From the NCBI GenBank assembly GCA_016584495.1, contig WAID01000005.1, positions 1,438,501-1,502,500 of the forward strand: a stretch of DNA of 64,000 bases, written 5' to 3'. The notes under the pieces are model-generated. The model did not search any database and was not told the origin of the DNA. It worked only from the letters and a program-made list of their open reading frames with translations. A program made the translations under genes and the position numbers. This document shows, piece by piece, positions 20,929-31,746 of the stretch (positions are counted from its first letter, which is position 1; every line of letters starts with the position of its first letter). The stretch comes from Celoporthe dispersa. Lineage: Eukaryota; Ascomycota; Sordariomycetes; Diaporthales; Cryphonectriaceae.

Positions 20929-22003
20929 TGTGCAATTGGCATGTGTGGTAGCACCGTTTTTTATATAGCTTGCTGGTAGAGCCGACCGACAGACAACCAA
21001 TCAGCTCGCTTCTATCACTACACAGGTACTTGGCCTCTAATCACGAACTCTCTGGCCTGTCTTTTTTGTTGCGAAGGCGAACTTCTTTCTTGGTCATATT
21101 TATTCGCAGGAGGCTTCTGTTTCGATGAGTTCTGGAAAGGCATGGGATTACCTTCGCCGTGGCAGCCCCGTTCTGAAGTCGAACAGGCCGGTGGCGCGCC
21201 AAGGTGTAGGCGCACCGCCTGTGGCTGGTCCATAGTGGACAGCTGTTCGCACAGATCATGAAGCAGCCCAGGTGAGGAGGGTCTGAAGGAACGCCTCGGA
21301 TACTAGTAGCGGCTTACGACATAATGATCCTATTAAAATTAGTATCTGCGGCTTTCCAAGGCGTGACAAGAGGAGATGTAACGACCTGAGCAGCAAGAAC
21401 GCCCATATACTACCAAAAGAAACGGGACTCAAGCCTCCAGCACCCACAACAAAGAGGCTGGAGCATGTTGCGTGTTGTCCGAGCTTCCAAAGTAGGCCAG
21501 GCCGCGGGTACCTGCAGGTAAGCAGTGAGCAGAAGTCAAGAAGGTCATTAAAAACCAAAAATACAAGAGCCATGCATTGAGCTCCGAAAAGGGTGTCGAA
21601 CTTAACTGGAGCTCATGGTAGTTATGTGTGTTAATTCTTCGCCTATAGCAAGCGGTAGTTCACCTTCTATTGGTTGATGCTCCTTAAGAGCAAGTCCCAT
21701 CAGGTCGATATGGAGCAGTATGGAGACCTGGGACCGAATACGCTCTGAGCCTCCTACGAGATAGCGATCAGAGAAAGCAGAGATAATGACGGCAGCATGG
21801 AGGCCGAGATGACTGTCGCCTAGCTGCAATCTCTTTATTTCTTCATGGGCTCATGATCATTCTTTGTTTTTGTTGGTTCTTGTGCCCTCCCAGATCGAGC
21901 CCCGTCTAATGCATAATTTACAATTATAACGTCACTACCACCTATGACCCCTACGTCTTGATAGCCGACACCGAATCATCCCGCTCCATACGGCTCCGAC
22001 CCT
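20929..22003. other. Intergenic region, no gene recognised
   Basis: About 1.1 kb between tRNA-Glu and the rpn9 stop codon, with only short frames of unconvincing composition. The segment 21838-22003 is probably the rpn9 3' UTR. Confidence 0.5.
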
Positions 22004-23268
22004 CTACGCTGCCCACACATCTTGACCCGTCTTCTCGATCCAATTGCCTAGCTGGTTGACGCTACTGTCCCACTCCGCCAACCGCAGGCGCATGCTATCG
22101 ATCTGTTTGAAGTCAAGCACCTTCGGCTGCACCCAGTTGATGTTGGCCACCTCATCCACCTGGTCGACTGTTCCCCTCAGGAGGCCTAGACTCAGCGCCT
22201 TCATGACGAGGTGCTCGATCTCGTGGGGCTTGACCTTGGTCTCCTGCTCGATCGTCGCAAACGACATGGCGCGCTCGTGAGGTGGTCGTCGGAAGACGGC
22301 CTCGGTCAGCGCTGCCAGGTAGATCTTCTCCCGCAGCTTGTCCTTGTGCTGGGAGAGCAGAGGGTCGGAATCGACGCTGCCGGAGAGCATATCGTATCTC
22401 GTCAGGTCTCCCGCGTTGAAGATGAAGAGCAGGTCCCGCAGCCACTGGTCCTTCTTGTCGTTCAGTGCATCCAGGATGGGGTGTAGGAGCAGCTCGCCGA
22501 AGTTGTAGATGCTTGTCGACACCAGCGCCGAGGTTGCCAGGTCGTATGCCCGCTTGTGCCGTTCGGCGTCATCCAAACTCTTGATGTCGATACACGCAAG
22601 GTAGAGCAGGGCGTTGCGGTAGTAGGACGCGAAGTCCTGCTTGAGGTAGTAGTAGTCGGCGTTGACCTTGTAGAATGTCGCATGGACGACCGTCTCGACC
22701 GAGTCGAACACGTCCAACTTCTTCTCGGCTTTATCGAGGTCCTTGCGCGCATCGTCGAGCTTGCCGAGCTCAAGCTTCACGTTTGCCACAGCAACGGTCG
22801 CGTAGACATAAGCATTTCTTGAGTTTGGATCCTCCTCTTCGTCTGCATCCTTCTTGTTCTTCTTCTTTTCCTGCTCGGGGTCGACCTTGCCCGCCACAAG
22901 CTCCACGAAAGCGAGGCGTTCTTGGAGGTCTGCACGGTGTTAGCATTTTTACCCCCTCCCTCCGGGGACGACGAGCAAACGTGGTACAGGTGCACACCTT
23001 GACATTGTGTTGCTGCCTTCAAGGCGAGGTCGACTAGCTTCAGCTGGTTGATCTTATCGGCAAATTGAAGGATGAACCTATTGTAGATGGCCATGCGGAA
23101 GGGGCCGCTGTCGGGGTGGTTGAAAATGGTGACGAGGGTCTCAGTCAGCTCGTGCCATAACTTCTGCTCCCAGAGATCTTGTAGGCGTAGAGTGTCGGCC
23201 TGCAGGGGCTCGGAGACCTGGGAGAAGACCTCCGACAGGAAGATCTGCGTGGCCTCGTCGGGCTGCAT
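22004..23268 (-). CDS. rpn9: 26S proteasome regulatory subunit Rpn9 (PSMD13)
   Basis: Lid subunit of the 19S regulatory particle, a PCI-domain scaffold protein. Two exons: 23268-22998 and 22929-22004, intron 22997-22930 (GTGTGC...GCAG). The product is about 390 residues, the usual size. The N-terminal helical repeats begin MQPDEATQIFLSEVFSQV and include ETLVTIFNHPDSGPFRMAIY; the second exon holds helical repeats with FYKVNADYYYLKQDFASYY and YDLATSALVSTSIYNFGELL, and a C-terminal PCI domain with winged-helix part (ATIEQETKVKPHEIEHLVMK, then GLLRGTVDQVDEVANINWVQ). A charged insert rich in Lys and Glu/Asp (about residues 100-120) looks like a flexible loop. It is divergent from the complex I gene with a 579-bp shared spacer. 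The frame is intact. Confidence 0.95.
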
Positions 23269-23847
23269 GTTGTTGTCTGTCTGTCTGTAGTATGCGTAGG
23301 CTGGCGAAGGCAGACTGGCTCCGTCGTCGGGAAGGAAATAGGAAAGAAAGAAGAAAAAACCGTGGCTTTCTTGAGACTTGACGACGTATGGGTGATGAAG
23401 TCGCTATGTCTAGTTCTTTCTGTCTTCGCGGGGTGAGCTGGGAGGGAAGGAGGGGCGTGGAGGGATCGAGGTTCTGTAGTGCTTTGGAAGCTGTTGATGT
23501 TCGGAGGTCGACGCGGCTAGGGTGCAGCCTGGTCGAAAGCTCCCATGCTGCATGCTCTCACTTGCTGGGCTGGCTTCCGCCGCAGTTGGTTATCGCAGTA
23601 GCCCACCTCCCCTGTTGGCCGCTCATCAAGCTTATGTCAGCCCTCCCCTCCGCCACCAATACCAGGGCCAGTTGGCCCGTGCGTTCTTCGGCCGGCACTG
23701 CTTGTCCCTGCTTGGGAATTGGCTGCGTCTGGTTGGAGCTCTCCAGTTTGGAAGTTCGAGGCGTCGCTTCGTCCACCTACTGACGACGGGAAAAGCAACC
23801 CATTGACCACGCCCACTGCCCTCTTTGCGATCCCACGCTCAGCAAGG
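23269..23847. promoter_or_regulatory. Shared upstream region of rpn9 and nuo-40
   Basis: 579 bp between two divergent start codons (rpn9 leftwards, the complex I subunit rightwards), so promoters and 5' UTRs of both genes must lie here. I see no clear TATA box; a specific factor site cannot be named from inspection. Confidence 0.6.
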
Positions 23848-25328
23848 ATGGCCTCACTACCAAAGGCCGTACGGTCGTCCTCCAGAACCGCCCAGAAACT
23901 CCTCCAGCAGAGGTCGATATCAGATGTCGCAATTACCCGCACGGGGAAGCCCATTCTCCGGGTCCAGGGTGGAAGGTCAGTCTTGCTGGACTTGCTGGTC
24001 GAGAGACGTTCCTAGCTGACTCCTTACGGAACAGATCATCACTTGGCGGTACGAAACACTCAACGGTATCGCGCGACGAGACGAGCGAATGAATTTCTGA
24101 TCCCGAGTTACAGGACACACCGCGACGGTCTTCGGCGCGACGGGACAGCTTGGACGATACATTGTGAACAGGTTGGGTATGCTGGACCTTTTCTCCCTAC
24201 GTGAAATCGGGTGCTGACGAGTCACGCGTGTAGCTCGGGTAGGATGCCAGGTCGTTATACCATACAGGGAGGAGATGGGCAAGCGGCACCTGAAGGTGAC
24301 GGGTGATCTGGGCAGGGTGGCCTTTGTGGTATGCACTACCGCCCGCACGATGTCGGGGCTCGGATGCTCATTATTTCTTAGGAATACGATCTCCGAAACA
24401 CCGAGTCGATCGAGGAGGCTGTCAGACATTCAGACATCGTCTATAACCTGGTGGGCCGGACATACCCAACCAAGTACGTCTGTCTGATGAGTCGCGGTAA
24501 GCGACGAGGGAGACCAGTGCTAAAACCCATCTATAGGAACTTCTCTCTGGAGGACGTCCATATCGATGGCACTGCTCGCATTGCCGAGGCGGTGGCCAAG
24601 TACGATGTGGACCGTTTTATCCACGTCTCCTCGTACAACGCCGACCCTAATTCTCCTGCATCTTTCTTTTGCAACGAAGGGTCGCGGCGAGCAGGTTGCT
24701 CGGGACATCTATCCCGAGACCACCATCGTGCGACCCGCGCCCCTGTTCGGATTCGAGGACAAACTGTTGTTGAAGCTGGCTGGTCTCACGAATCTCTTCA
24801 CATCAAACAACATGCTGGAGAGATACTGGCCTGTGCATGTAAGTCAACGAATCCATGAAGAAGCGTGGTGAAGCCCTTACTGATATCGTCTAGTCGATCG
24901 ACGTCGGCCACGCCCTCGAGCTGATGCTCTACGACGACACCACCGCCGCGCAGACCTTCGAGCTATACGGACCCAAGCAGTACTCTACGGCCGAGATCGC
25001 CGAGATGGTCGACAGGGAGATCTTTGCCAAGCGGCGGCACATCAACGTGCCCCGGGAGATCCTGGAGCCCGCCGCCAAACTGCTGAATCAGTTGCTCTGG
25101 TGGCCGATGCTGTCTGCGGAAGAGGTCCAGATGGAGCACATTGACCAGGTGATTGATGAGAAGGCCAAGACATTCAAGGACCTCGGAATCGTGCCTGGTG
25201 ACATCAGCAAGTTCACATACCACTACGTGCAAGGGTTCCGCAGCGGCGCGTTCTACGATCTGCCGCCGGCCAGTGAGAAGGAGAAGAGGGAGGAGAGGAA
25301 GTATCTGCACGTGCTGGATGACCAATAG
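23848..25328 (+). CDS. nuo-40: Complex I 39/40 kDa subunit (NDUFA9 / NUO-40), one frame shift
   Basis: Accessory subunit of mitochondrial NADH:ubiquinone oxidoreductase with an atypical short-chain dehydrogenase fold that binds NADPH. Seven exons: 23848-23975, 24035-24048 (14 nt), 24114-24176, 24234-24328, 24382-24473, 24537-24838 and 24894-25328. The N-terminus (MASLPKAVRSSSRTAQKLLQ) is a mitochondrial presequence. The nucleotide-binding motif is TVFGATGQLGRYIVN; further conserved segments are NLVGRTYPTKNFSLEDVHID, DRFIHVSSYNADP, TTIVRPAPLFGFED and NNMLERYWPV. The C-terminus (VQGFRSGAFYDLPPAS) is typical of fungal forms. In exon 24537-24838 one T too many in the run 24667-24670 breaks the frame between ASFF and ATKGRGEQ; everything else fits. 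Start at 23848 is the first ATG of the presequence. Confidence 0.95.
24035..24048 (+). other. nuo-40: 14-nt exon of nuo-40
   Basis: Flanked by ...ACAG and GTACGA. It encodes the SSLG part of the linker joining the presequence region to the dinucleotide-binding motif and fits the phases on both sides (AG|A and G|GA). Confidence 0.82.
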
Positions 25329-25793
25329 ACGAGAAGAAACACAGAAAGGAAAAGAAAAGAAGAGAAGAAAAAAAAAAAGGATGAGGCAGGCTGGGTCTAG
25401 TGGGCGAGCATTGAAAGACGAGCAATTGTAAATATGTGACTAGATCTTTTTTATTTTATTTTTTCCCCCCGCGTCTTTCAATTTACTTTGAAAAAATGAA
25501 TGCAACATGAGAGACGCCGTGAAAGTATGTTGCGATGCCGTGATACTAATTAAAAAAAATTAACAGTAAAGAAATGTGGCCCGTAGAGAGTCTCGATTAG
25601 GCGCCGTTGACACAAATTTTCTTACAATGAACGACATCACCCAACGTGTATGAACCAAGCCACCGCGCCCCGTGCTTGAGCGATCTCAACAAAGAATGCG
25701 ACATAAATAATATCATTTCTCAGAGTTCGAGCAGAGTAACGAGATCTTCTACGAGTGTATCCCAACAGAACTCAGGAAAAGAAAAAGGAGAAT
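25329..25793. other. Spacer between nuo-40 and efm5
   Basis: 465 bp with A-rich and T-rich tracts (about 25366-25379, 25446-25467), consistent with the nuo-40 polyadenylation region followed by the efm5 promoter. No gene seen. Confidence 0.6.
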
Positions 25794-27079
25794 ATGGCTG
25801 ACTCGGATGACGAGCCCATGTTAGAACCCAACCCCTCATCCTGCAACTCTGCTACAACTCATACAGTCGCTAACCCTCCACCGCCCATATCCTTCTTTCT
25901 CTCCTTGACAGAACCCTCTCCTCACACGCCCTCGACGCGCTCAAGGAGTTCTACACCGAGCGCGACGAGCGCGCCAAGCAGTTCGAGCAGCTCAAGGCCG
26001 AGGCTGAGGACAGAGCTGCTGGCGGCCATGGTGCGGGCAGCCAAACGACGGCAGCCGCCGCGGCCTCGCTAAAGTACCCCTTATCTATGGAAACGTTTGG
26101 CGAGGATTGGAACGAGAGCCAGTTCTGGGTGAGTGAGTCTCCGTCTGGTGGGTGGCATGAGTTTTAGATGGGGCTATACGCCCTGAGGGGGGATGGGACC
26201 GAGCAGGGGGATATGCTCGAGCAGTTCCTCTTGCCTTCTTTCTCCTTCTTTATCTTGAGGCCGAAGAGTACCAAGGAGGTGGTGCGATAGCTGTTGATGA
26301 TGATGATGGGTGGACAGTACTCCGATGAGACGGCGACACTCCTCGCACACCAACTCCTCGACGGCGCCACGGCGGACACCAAGATCGCCATCGTGAGCGC
26401 GCCGAGCGTGTTTGTCGCGCTCAAGAACATCCTGGTAGGCCCCCGTCCTTCGTCCTGAAACGATTGGGTAGATGAGCGCAATGGGCCGAGGGAGAGCTGA
26501 GTTGCTGACTGGCGGTGCTTTGGGGGAAACGAATATAAAAAGGCATCACAGCCCCCCGAGACGCCGAGGCCATCCCTCACCCTGTTGGAACACGACCAGC
26601 GCTTCGGCGTGTTCCCAGAATTTGTCTTTTACGATTTCATGCAGCCCGTTAAACTGCCCGGTATGCTCTCTTTTTTTTTTCTTTTTTTTTCCCCCTCGCT
26701 CACTCCACCTAGACCCATCCGACATAGCCATCGGCTGACACACATTCCCACCATTCCAGCCGACCTAAAAGGTACCATAGACCGTCTCATAGTCGACCCA
26801 CCCTTCCTATCCGAGGACTGCCAGACCAAGGCGGCCCTGACGGTACGGTGGATGGCCAGGACGGCGTCCCCAGAGACCAGGCTCATCCTGTGCACCGGTG
26901 AGCGTATGGAGGCCCTCGCGACGAGGCTCTACAAGGCCTTTGGGCTGCGGACGACGACGTACGAGCCCGTCCATGCTAGGGGTCTGAGCAACGAGTTCTA
27001 CTGTTATGGCAACTTTGAGTGTGGGGAGTGGAAATTCAGGTCGGACGAGGCTGGTGGCGCGAAGGAGGAAGGCCGATAG
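25794..27079 (+). CDS. efm5: Protein-lysine N-methyltransferase Efm5 (eEF1A methyltransferase)
   Basis: Class I methyltransferase of the N6-adenine-type superfamily that trimethylates a lysine near the N-terminus of translation factor eEF1A, in the cytosol. Five exons: 25794-25819, 25912-26128, 26318-26434, 26543-26660 and 26760-27079, with matching phases. It opens MADSDDEPI, then LSSHALDALKEFYTERDER; conserved core segments are FGEDWNESQFWYSDETA, KIAIVSAPSVF, LLEHDQRFGVFPEFVFYDF and the catalytic motif DPPFLSEDC (the DPPF signature). The C-terminal SNEFYCYGNFECGEW closes the domain. Length is about 260 residues, usual for the family. It lies head-to-tail behind nuo-40 and convergent with ubp8. 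The frame is intact. An Ala/Gly/Gln-rich insert after the first helix is non-conserved. Confidence 0.92.
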
Positions 27080-27548
27080 CAGGTGTCCCGCAGGGAATCA
27101 GTCGCTCATCCAGAACCAGACCCAAATGTCAGGCTTGCGGCAGGGGACCACTTCACACACACACACACAAAAAAAAAAAAAAAAAGAGGGGGGAGGGGGG
27201 ATGTTGTCAAGGGTCACGCATGATGGACAGTCAAGGCGGTGCGCGCAGATTGAAGACAAGAATCTCGATTGATAAAGGCACTCCCTCTAAACGCCTCCCA
27301 ACAATGCTAATCCGGGTGCCCACCGGTCCGGATTGTTTTCTCTTCCCGCGAAAGCAGAAAGATGCCGTACGCCTTTTTATTTCCCCATTATTGGCCATTG
27401 AGTTGCCACTGCATGCATAGGAAAGGGGTAGGGGGGGGGCTTGATCATCACTACCATCTTCGCAAACCTGTCCAAAAACACAAAAGAACGCCCCAAGAAA
27501 TGAACGCTTAAATCTCACCCATTCTCTTTCTTCAAACCTAGGTGTCTT
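27080..27548. other. Spacer between convergent efm5 and ubp8
   Basis: 469 bp shared 3' region of two convergent genes. Contains an (AC)n run followed by an A run (27154-27185) and a G-rich run; no coding pattern. Confidence 0.6.
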
Positions 27549-29513
27549 CTAGGCCAGTGTCCGCACGATGTAGAAGAGAAGATAGGCCTTGGCTCCTAGC
27601 ACGTCGGACTTGGATGCCATCTCGACTCGATGGTCATTGAAGGTGAACCACTGCGTCCTTGTATCAGCAGCCATTCGTTGGTGTATCAGTTGCCAAGATA
27701 CGGTAGGGGAGCTGCTTACCTGGTCGCCAACCCGACAGTACGAGATGTAGTGGCCGGTATCAATCTCGCCCACATGCACGACAACACTCATAAGGTCATA
27801 TGTGCACGACCTCGAGAGTTCGTACTGCTCCTTCGCGTCTGCTGTCCTCGCTCGGTTGGTGTATGGCAACATACTCCAGTGACAGCGGGAATTGTACTTG
27901 GGTTTCGATCTTGGCAGCAGACTTGTCTCGCGAGCCGTTCCTGAATTCAAACCGCTGCGGCGTACGTGGTCAGCCATATTGCCATCAATATATCCCTGGG
28001 AAGAGGGAAAGGCTCGTGCTTACCTTCAACTGAATAGACAAGACATTGGGTAAGCGCTTGATACTAGTATGCCGACGTGCTTGTTGAGGGCCGTTGCAGT
28101 TATTGCATCGGTACTCGCACTTGTCTGACTTGACGTATTCCTCCTCCAGGCAGTCCTGCAGCGTGATCTGGGTCTTCTGGCTTGCCTTCTTCCCCTTCTT
28201 GTGTGTCAAATTGTCCAGACCCACACTAAGGTCCAGGAACGACTGCACCTGGTTCGTCACGCCGCCGCAGTTCTGGCAGGTTGTAGTCGTCTGGAGCTTG
28301 CCGTAGTATGTCTGATGCATGATGCAGTTGCAGCTGTGCTCGCTGCCGATCTCAGGCTTCTTGCCATCTCCATTGCGCTCATGTAGCTCTTCCGCAATGA
28401 ACTGGAAGAACTCGTGCGCGTCTTGCTCCTTGGTGGTGACCAGGTTCTCGAAGGCCTTGTTCTCCGAGATCCAGAAGCTCGACAGGATGCTAGCCGCGGT
28501 GTAGCCGTTTGTGACCTCGGTGCCCCAGAAGTCCTGGAACATGTCGTCCATCGCACAGCTCAAGCAGTGCTGCACCTCGCAGGAGTTGCTGGAGTGGCCA
28601 TCGCTGAGGTAGAAGTTCCGCAGGATGGGGTTGTGCAAGAAGCTCTGGAGGATAACGTTCTGGTAGCAGGTAGCACCTGCGTTGTAGATGCCGCGGAGAC
28701 CATCTGCACGACATGAGGGCATCGTGGTGTTGGCGCTGAGGATCTTGGGGTCCTCCTTGATGGCCTCTGCGAGCAGCTCATCGTACTTTCTCTTGCGGCC
28801 TGCGTGGATGGGTGTCAGTCTCCTGGCCGTGTGACAGCTGTGGGAGCACTGGCAGAGCAAGCAAAGGGGGGGGGGGATAGCACAGGTCTGTATACAAGAG
28901 GAAAGAGGTCTGAAGGACATACTAGAAAAGGTGCCCGTTCCGATCTTGCGGTTTCTGAGGTCCTCAAGGGTAGGGTCCCAGACAAAGTCATCACACATGT
29001 GGCAGAAGAGTGAACCCGTCTTGGAGTCGACAACTAATCGTTGGACAGAGGTCAGCCATGAGCCCAGCCACGGTGATACGCGACACCGCCACTGCTACCA
29101 CCACCAACAACGACTCACAGAATCGATGTGATTTCTTGTCTCCATGCCTGCCGACATCATCATGGCTCATGACGATGGGGCACTGCAGACAGAGGAAATT
29201 GGAGGTCAGGGAGGCGGAGATGGAGTTGTCCTTGATGGCCTTGCGGACCTGTGGGATGACGGGGACATTGTCATAGATCTGGCGCAGGATAGCCTTGTAG
29301 TGTTGGATGCAGGTGTTTGTGGTCTCCTGGTTCTGGCTCAGCAGCTGTTGCACATGTTCTGTATGCTGTGTTAGCCTGGGCACATGTGAGAGGTAATCGG
29401 GCTGGGCAAAGACCGTACGACAGCCGAACATTGGTGTCCCCTGGACGGGCGAGTTGACCTTGACATTCTTGGGCGAGGCCGGCGTATGTGGACGGGTCGC
29501 CATGTTGAATGCC
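27549..29513 (-). CDS. ubp8: Ubiquitin carboxyl-terminal hydrolase Ubp8 (SAGA deubiquitinase), one frame shift
   Basis: Removes ubiquitin from histone H2B as part of the SAGA co-activator. Exons: 29513-29419, 29358-29119, 29033-28923, 28799-28024, 27954-27720 and 27650-27549. The N-terminal UBP zinc finger is split over introns (GCQHVQQLL after splicing, FLCLQCPIVMSHDD, GDKKSHRF, SLFCHMCDDFVWDP). The catalytic domain has the Cys box GIYNAGATCYQNVILQSF, KEQDAHEFFQFIAEE, zinc-knuckle Cys pairs (CQNCGG, CEYRCNNCNGPQ) and the His box DTGHYISYCRVGDQWF. One extra base near 27871-27875 breaks the frame between FPLSLE and MLPYTNRA. The intron 28922-28800 holds a run of about ten G. Start at 29513 (MATRPHTPASPK) is the best candidate; an upstream in-frame start at 29779 would add a Pro/Arg-rich extension unlike the family. 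Confidence 0.94.
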
Positions 29514-30857
29514 TGCCCGTTGTTTCCGGCTTCCAGAGTGATCAACCAGTATCCGTGTCCAGGCCCTCTTCTTTGTGACAAAGCTGCAGCAATGTGTTCC
29601 TCCGTCTCTCTCCCCTGTCTCTCCGCTCTAGATGGTAGTCTGAAGACAGGACTTTTCACGGATGCGAAGGTCCGGCCGGGAACAACGGGCTGTCCACCCA
29701 GTGAATGAATCCTTAGGTTATGCCCGGCCTGCTTGACCTCCGGGCTGACAAGAGGGCCTGGCCTGGGCTCTTGAGGCAAAACGCCGGAGGACTTGTACGA
29801 CTTCGTCTGATTTACCCGCCTCGCGACAATCCAGATCGATCAGTCGTGTATGTGTAAGCCGGGTGCGGGTGGGCTCGTCTCGCTGAGGGGAGGAGGACAC
29901 AGGTGGTCTCGTCCTTGTCGCGCGGGCGATGGACAAACGCCAAAGGGGAGAGGGGGGGGGGCGGACGCGGAGGAGGAAAGGCCCTGGGAGAGGCTGCGAA
30001 CTGACAAGCCAGCGGCAAACGCACAAACAAGTCAGCTTGACTCTTCCAGACTGCCCTTGTCACAATTTTTTTGGGGGGGAGAAGGGGGTTTGGGTCTCGC
30101 TTGGAGAACGACTCACTAGGCCAAAGATGTCCGAGGACGACGTCTCGGATGAGGGACGCTCAGGTGTTTCGATAAATGCTTTATCCTCGACCCTCCTCGA
30201 GATGATGATCCCTAGACCATACTCCCAAGGCCAAACTCCAGAGCAGTCCGCGGGCAGGCTAGGTAAATTGCGATAAGCTTTCTTATCGTGGCTTTACAGT
30301 ATGGACCGGGGTTGGTTAATCAGGCACACGCTATGACAAAGTCCAAAAAGTCCTTCACTCTCAGCCCTCCGTCCCACTATAGCGGCCTCTCACCTAACTT
30401 TTAGCGTCTCCCCCCAGCGAGCGTACAGGGGCCTGTCGTTCCCACGGCAGGCTGTCCTTGGCGCTGATGACCTTACCTGTGACGGGCCCTGTGTACTATA
30501 GCAGGAACAACAAATCAGGACCGAGCTACGTTACCATCAACAGCAGTCGATCGGCGGCCCGTTCAGGATCCTATTGTTCATCATCCGTACCTCAGAGAGA
30601 CTTGTTTGTATTTCATAGATTGTACAAGGGTACTTTGATAATTTCCATGTGTGGGATCATCATGCCCATATTCAACCCTAACCCTTGGTAGTTGATTACA
30701 CTTGCACCGTTACACATTCTTGGGGGGGCAAGACAAGGGCCGCATTCTCGTCCGACGCCTCAATGACGTGGACATGTTTTAGCTCGGCCTGTGCTTACTT
30801 ACTGCTTCGAAGCTGATCCTCCCTGCTGAGCACCTTTCTCCTCAGCTCAATCCGTGG
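29514..30857. other. Shared upstream region of ubp8 and the metallo-beta-lactamase gene
   Basis: 1.34 kb between divergent genes. A small frame at 30126-30275 (MSEDDVSDEGRSG..., 49 residues) has no recognisable domain. G-rich runs occur near 29950-29960 and 30069-30077. No gene recognised. Confidence 0.5.
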
Positions 30858-31746
30858 ATGCGCTTCACCTCCCCTCTCTATCGCCCGCTCAGGATGGCCC
30901 CTCAATTCGTCTCCCTCCCAGAGGTAGAGCGCCTCTCCCCAGTCTGCATCCGCATCCTCGGCGGTAACCCTTCCAAGTTCACCCTACAGGGCACAAATAC
31001 CTACCTCATAGGCAAGGGTCCCGAGAGGCTGCTTATCGACACGGGCGAGGGGAAGCGCAGCTGGATAGCAGCTCTACGGCGGACGCTGGCCCAGGAGGGG
31101 GCAGCCGTGAGCACGGTGCTGATCACACACGGGCATGCAGACCACGTCGGCGGCATCCAGCACGTGCTGGGCCTGCGGGGTACCCCAGCAAAGATCTACA
31201 AGCACCGCGCTTACGAGGGCCAGCTAGACATCCAGGACGGCCAGCGCTTCGAGGTCGAGGGCGCCACGGTCACGGCGCGCCACACGCCTGGGCACATGTT
31301 CGATCATACGGTTTTTGTCCTCGAGGGAGGAGGACGCCATGTTCACTGGCGACAACGTGCTGGGGCACGGCACGGCAGTCTTTGAGAACCTGGCGATGTA
31401 CCTGTCGAGCCTGGAGAGGATGGAACCGCTGTTCAGGGGGAGAGCATACCCCGGCCACGGACCGGTGATCGACGACGGCCCGGGCAAGATACGGGAGTAC
31501 ATCCAGCATCGGCAACAGCGGGAGGAACAGGTCATACAGACCATGAGGTCGGTCAACGAGGCCGCTGGCACGGCTGCGTGGGAGCCGATGGAGCTGGTCA
31601 AGGTCATCTATGCGGATGTTCCGACGCACTTGCACATCCCGGCGCAGGAGAGCGTGATGCATGTGCTGCGGAAGCTCTCGAGAGCAGGGAGGGCGCGGAA
31701 GAACGATGACGGTAGATGGGTGTCGACAGATCGGCCAACCCTATAG
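30858..31746 (+). CDS. Metallo-beta-lactamase-fold hydrolase, LACTB2-like (one frame shift)
   Basis: Single-exon gene of about 295 residues. The fold binds two zinc ions; ligands are visible in the motif THGHADHVGG, in TARHTPGHMFDH, TGDNVLGHGTAVFE and in YPGHGPVIDD. The N-terminal segment NPSKFTLQGTNTYLIG with LLIDTGEG is characteristic of the LACTB2 group, which in animals is a mitochondrial RNA endonuclease; related fungal proteins beside polyketide synthases act as thioesterases. No polyketide synthase is present here, so the first, housekeeping role is more likely, though unproven. Starts at 30858 (MRFTSPLYRPLRM, possible mitochondrial presequence) or 30894 (MAPQFVSLPEVE). The frame is broken by one G too many at 31325-31327, between FVLE and EEDAMFTGDN. 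The C-terminal winged region (HIPAQESVMHVLRKLSRAGR) completes the family layout. Confidence 0.92.

Noticed and set aside
30661..30700. AACCCTAACCC as telomere-type repeat
   Set aside because: Only one and a half units; not an array.
30858..31746. Secondary-metabolite cluster indicated by the metallo-beta-lactamase protein
   Set aside because: No polyketide synthase, peptide synthetase, terpene synthase, P450 or transporter set is present nearby; a stand-alone LACTB2-type enzyme is more likely.
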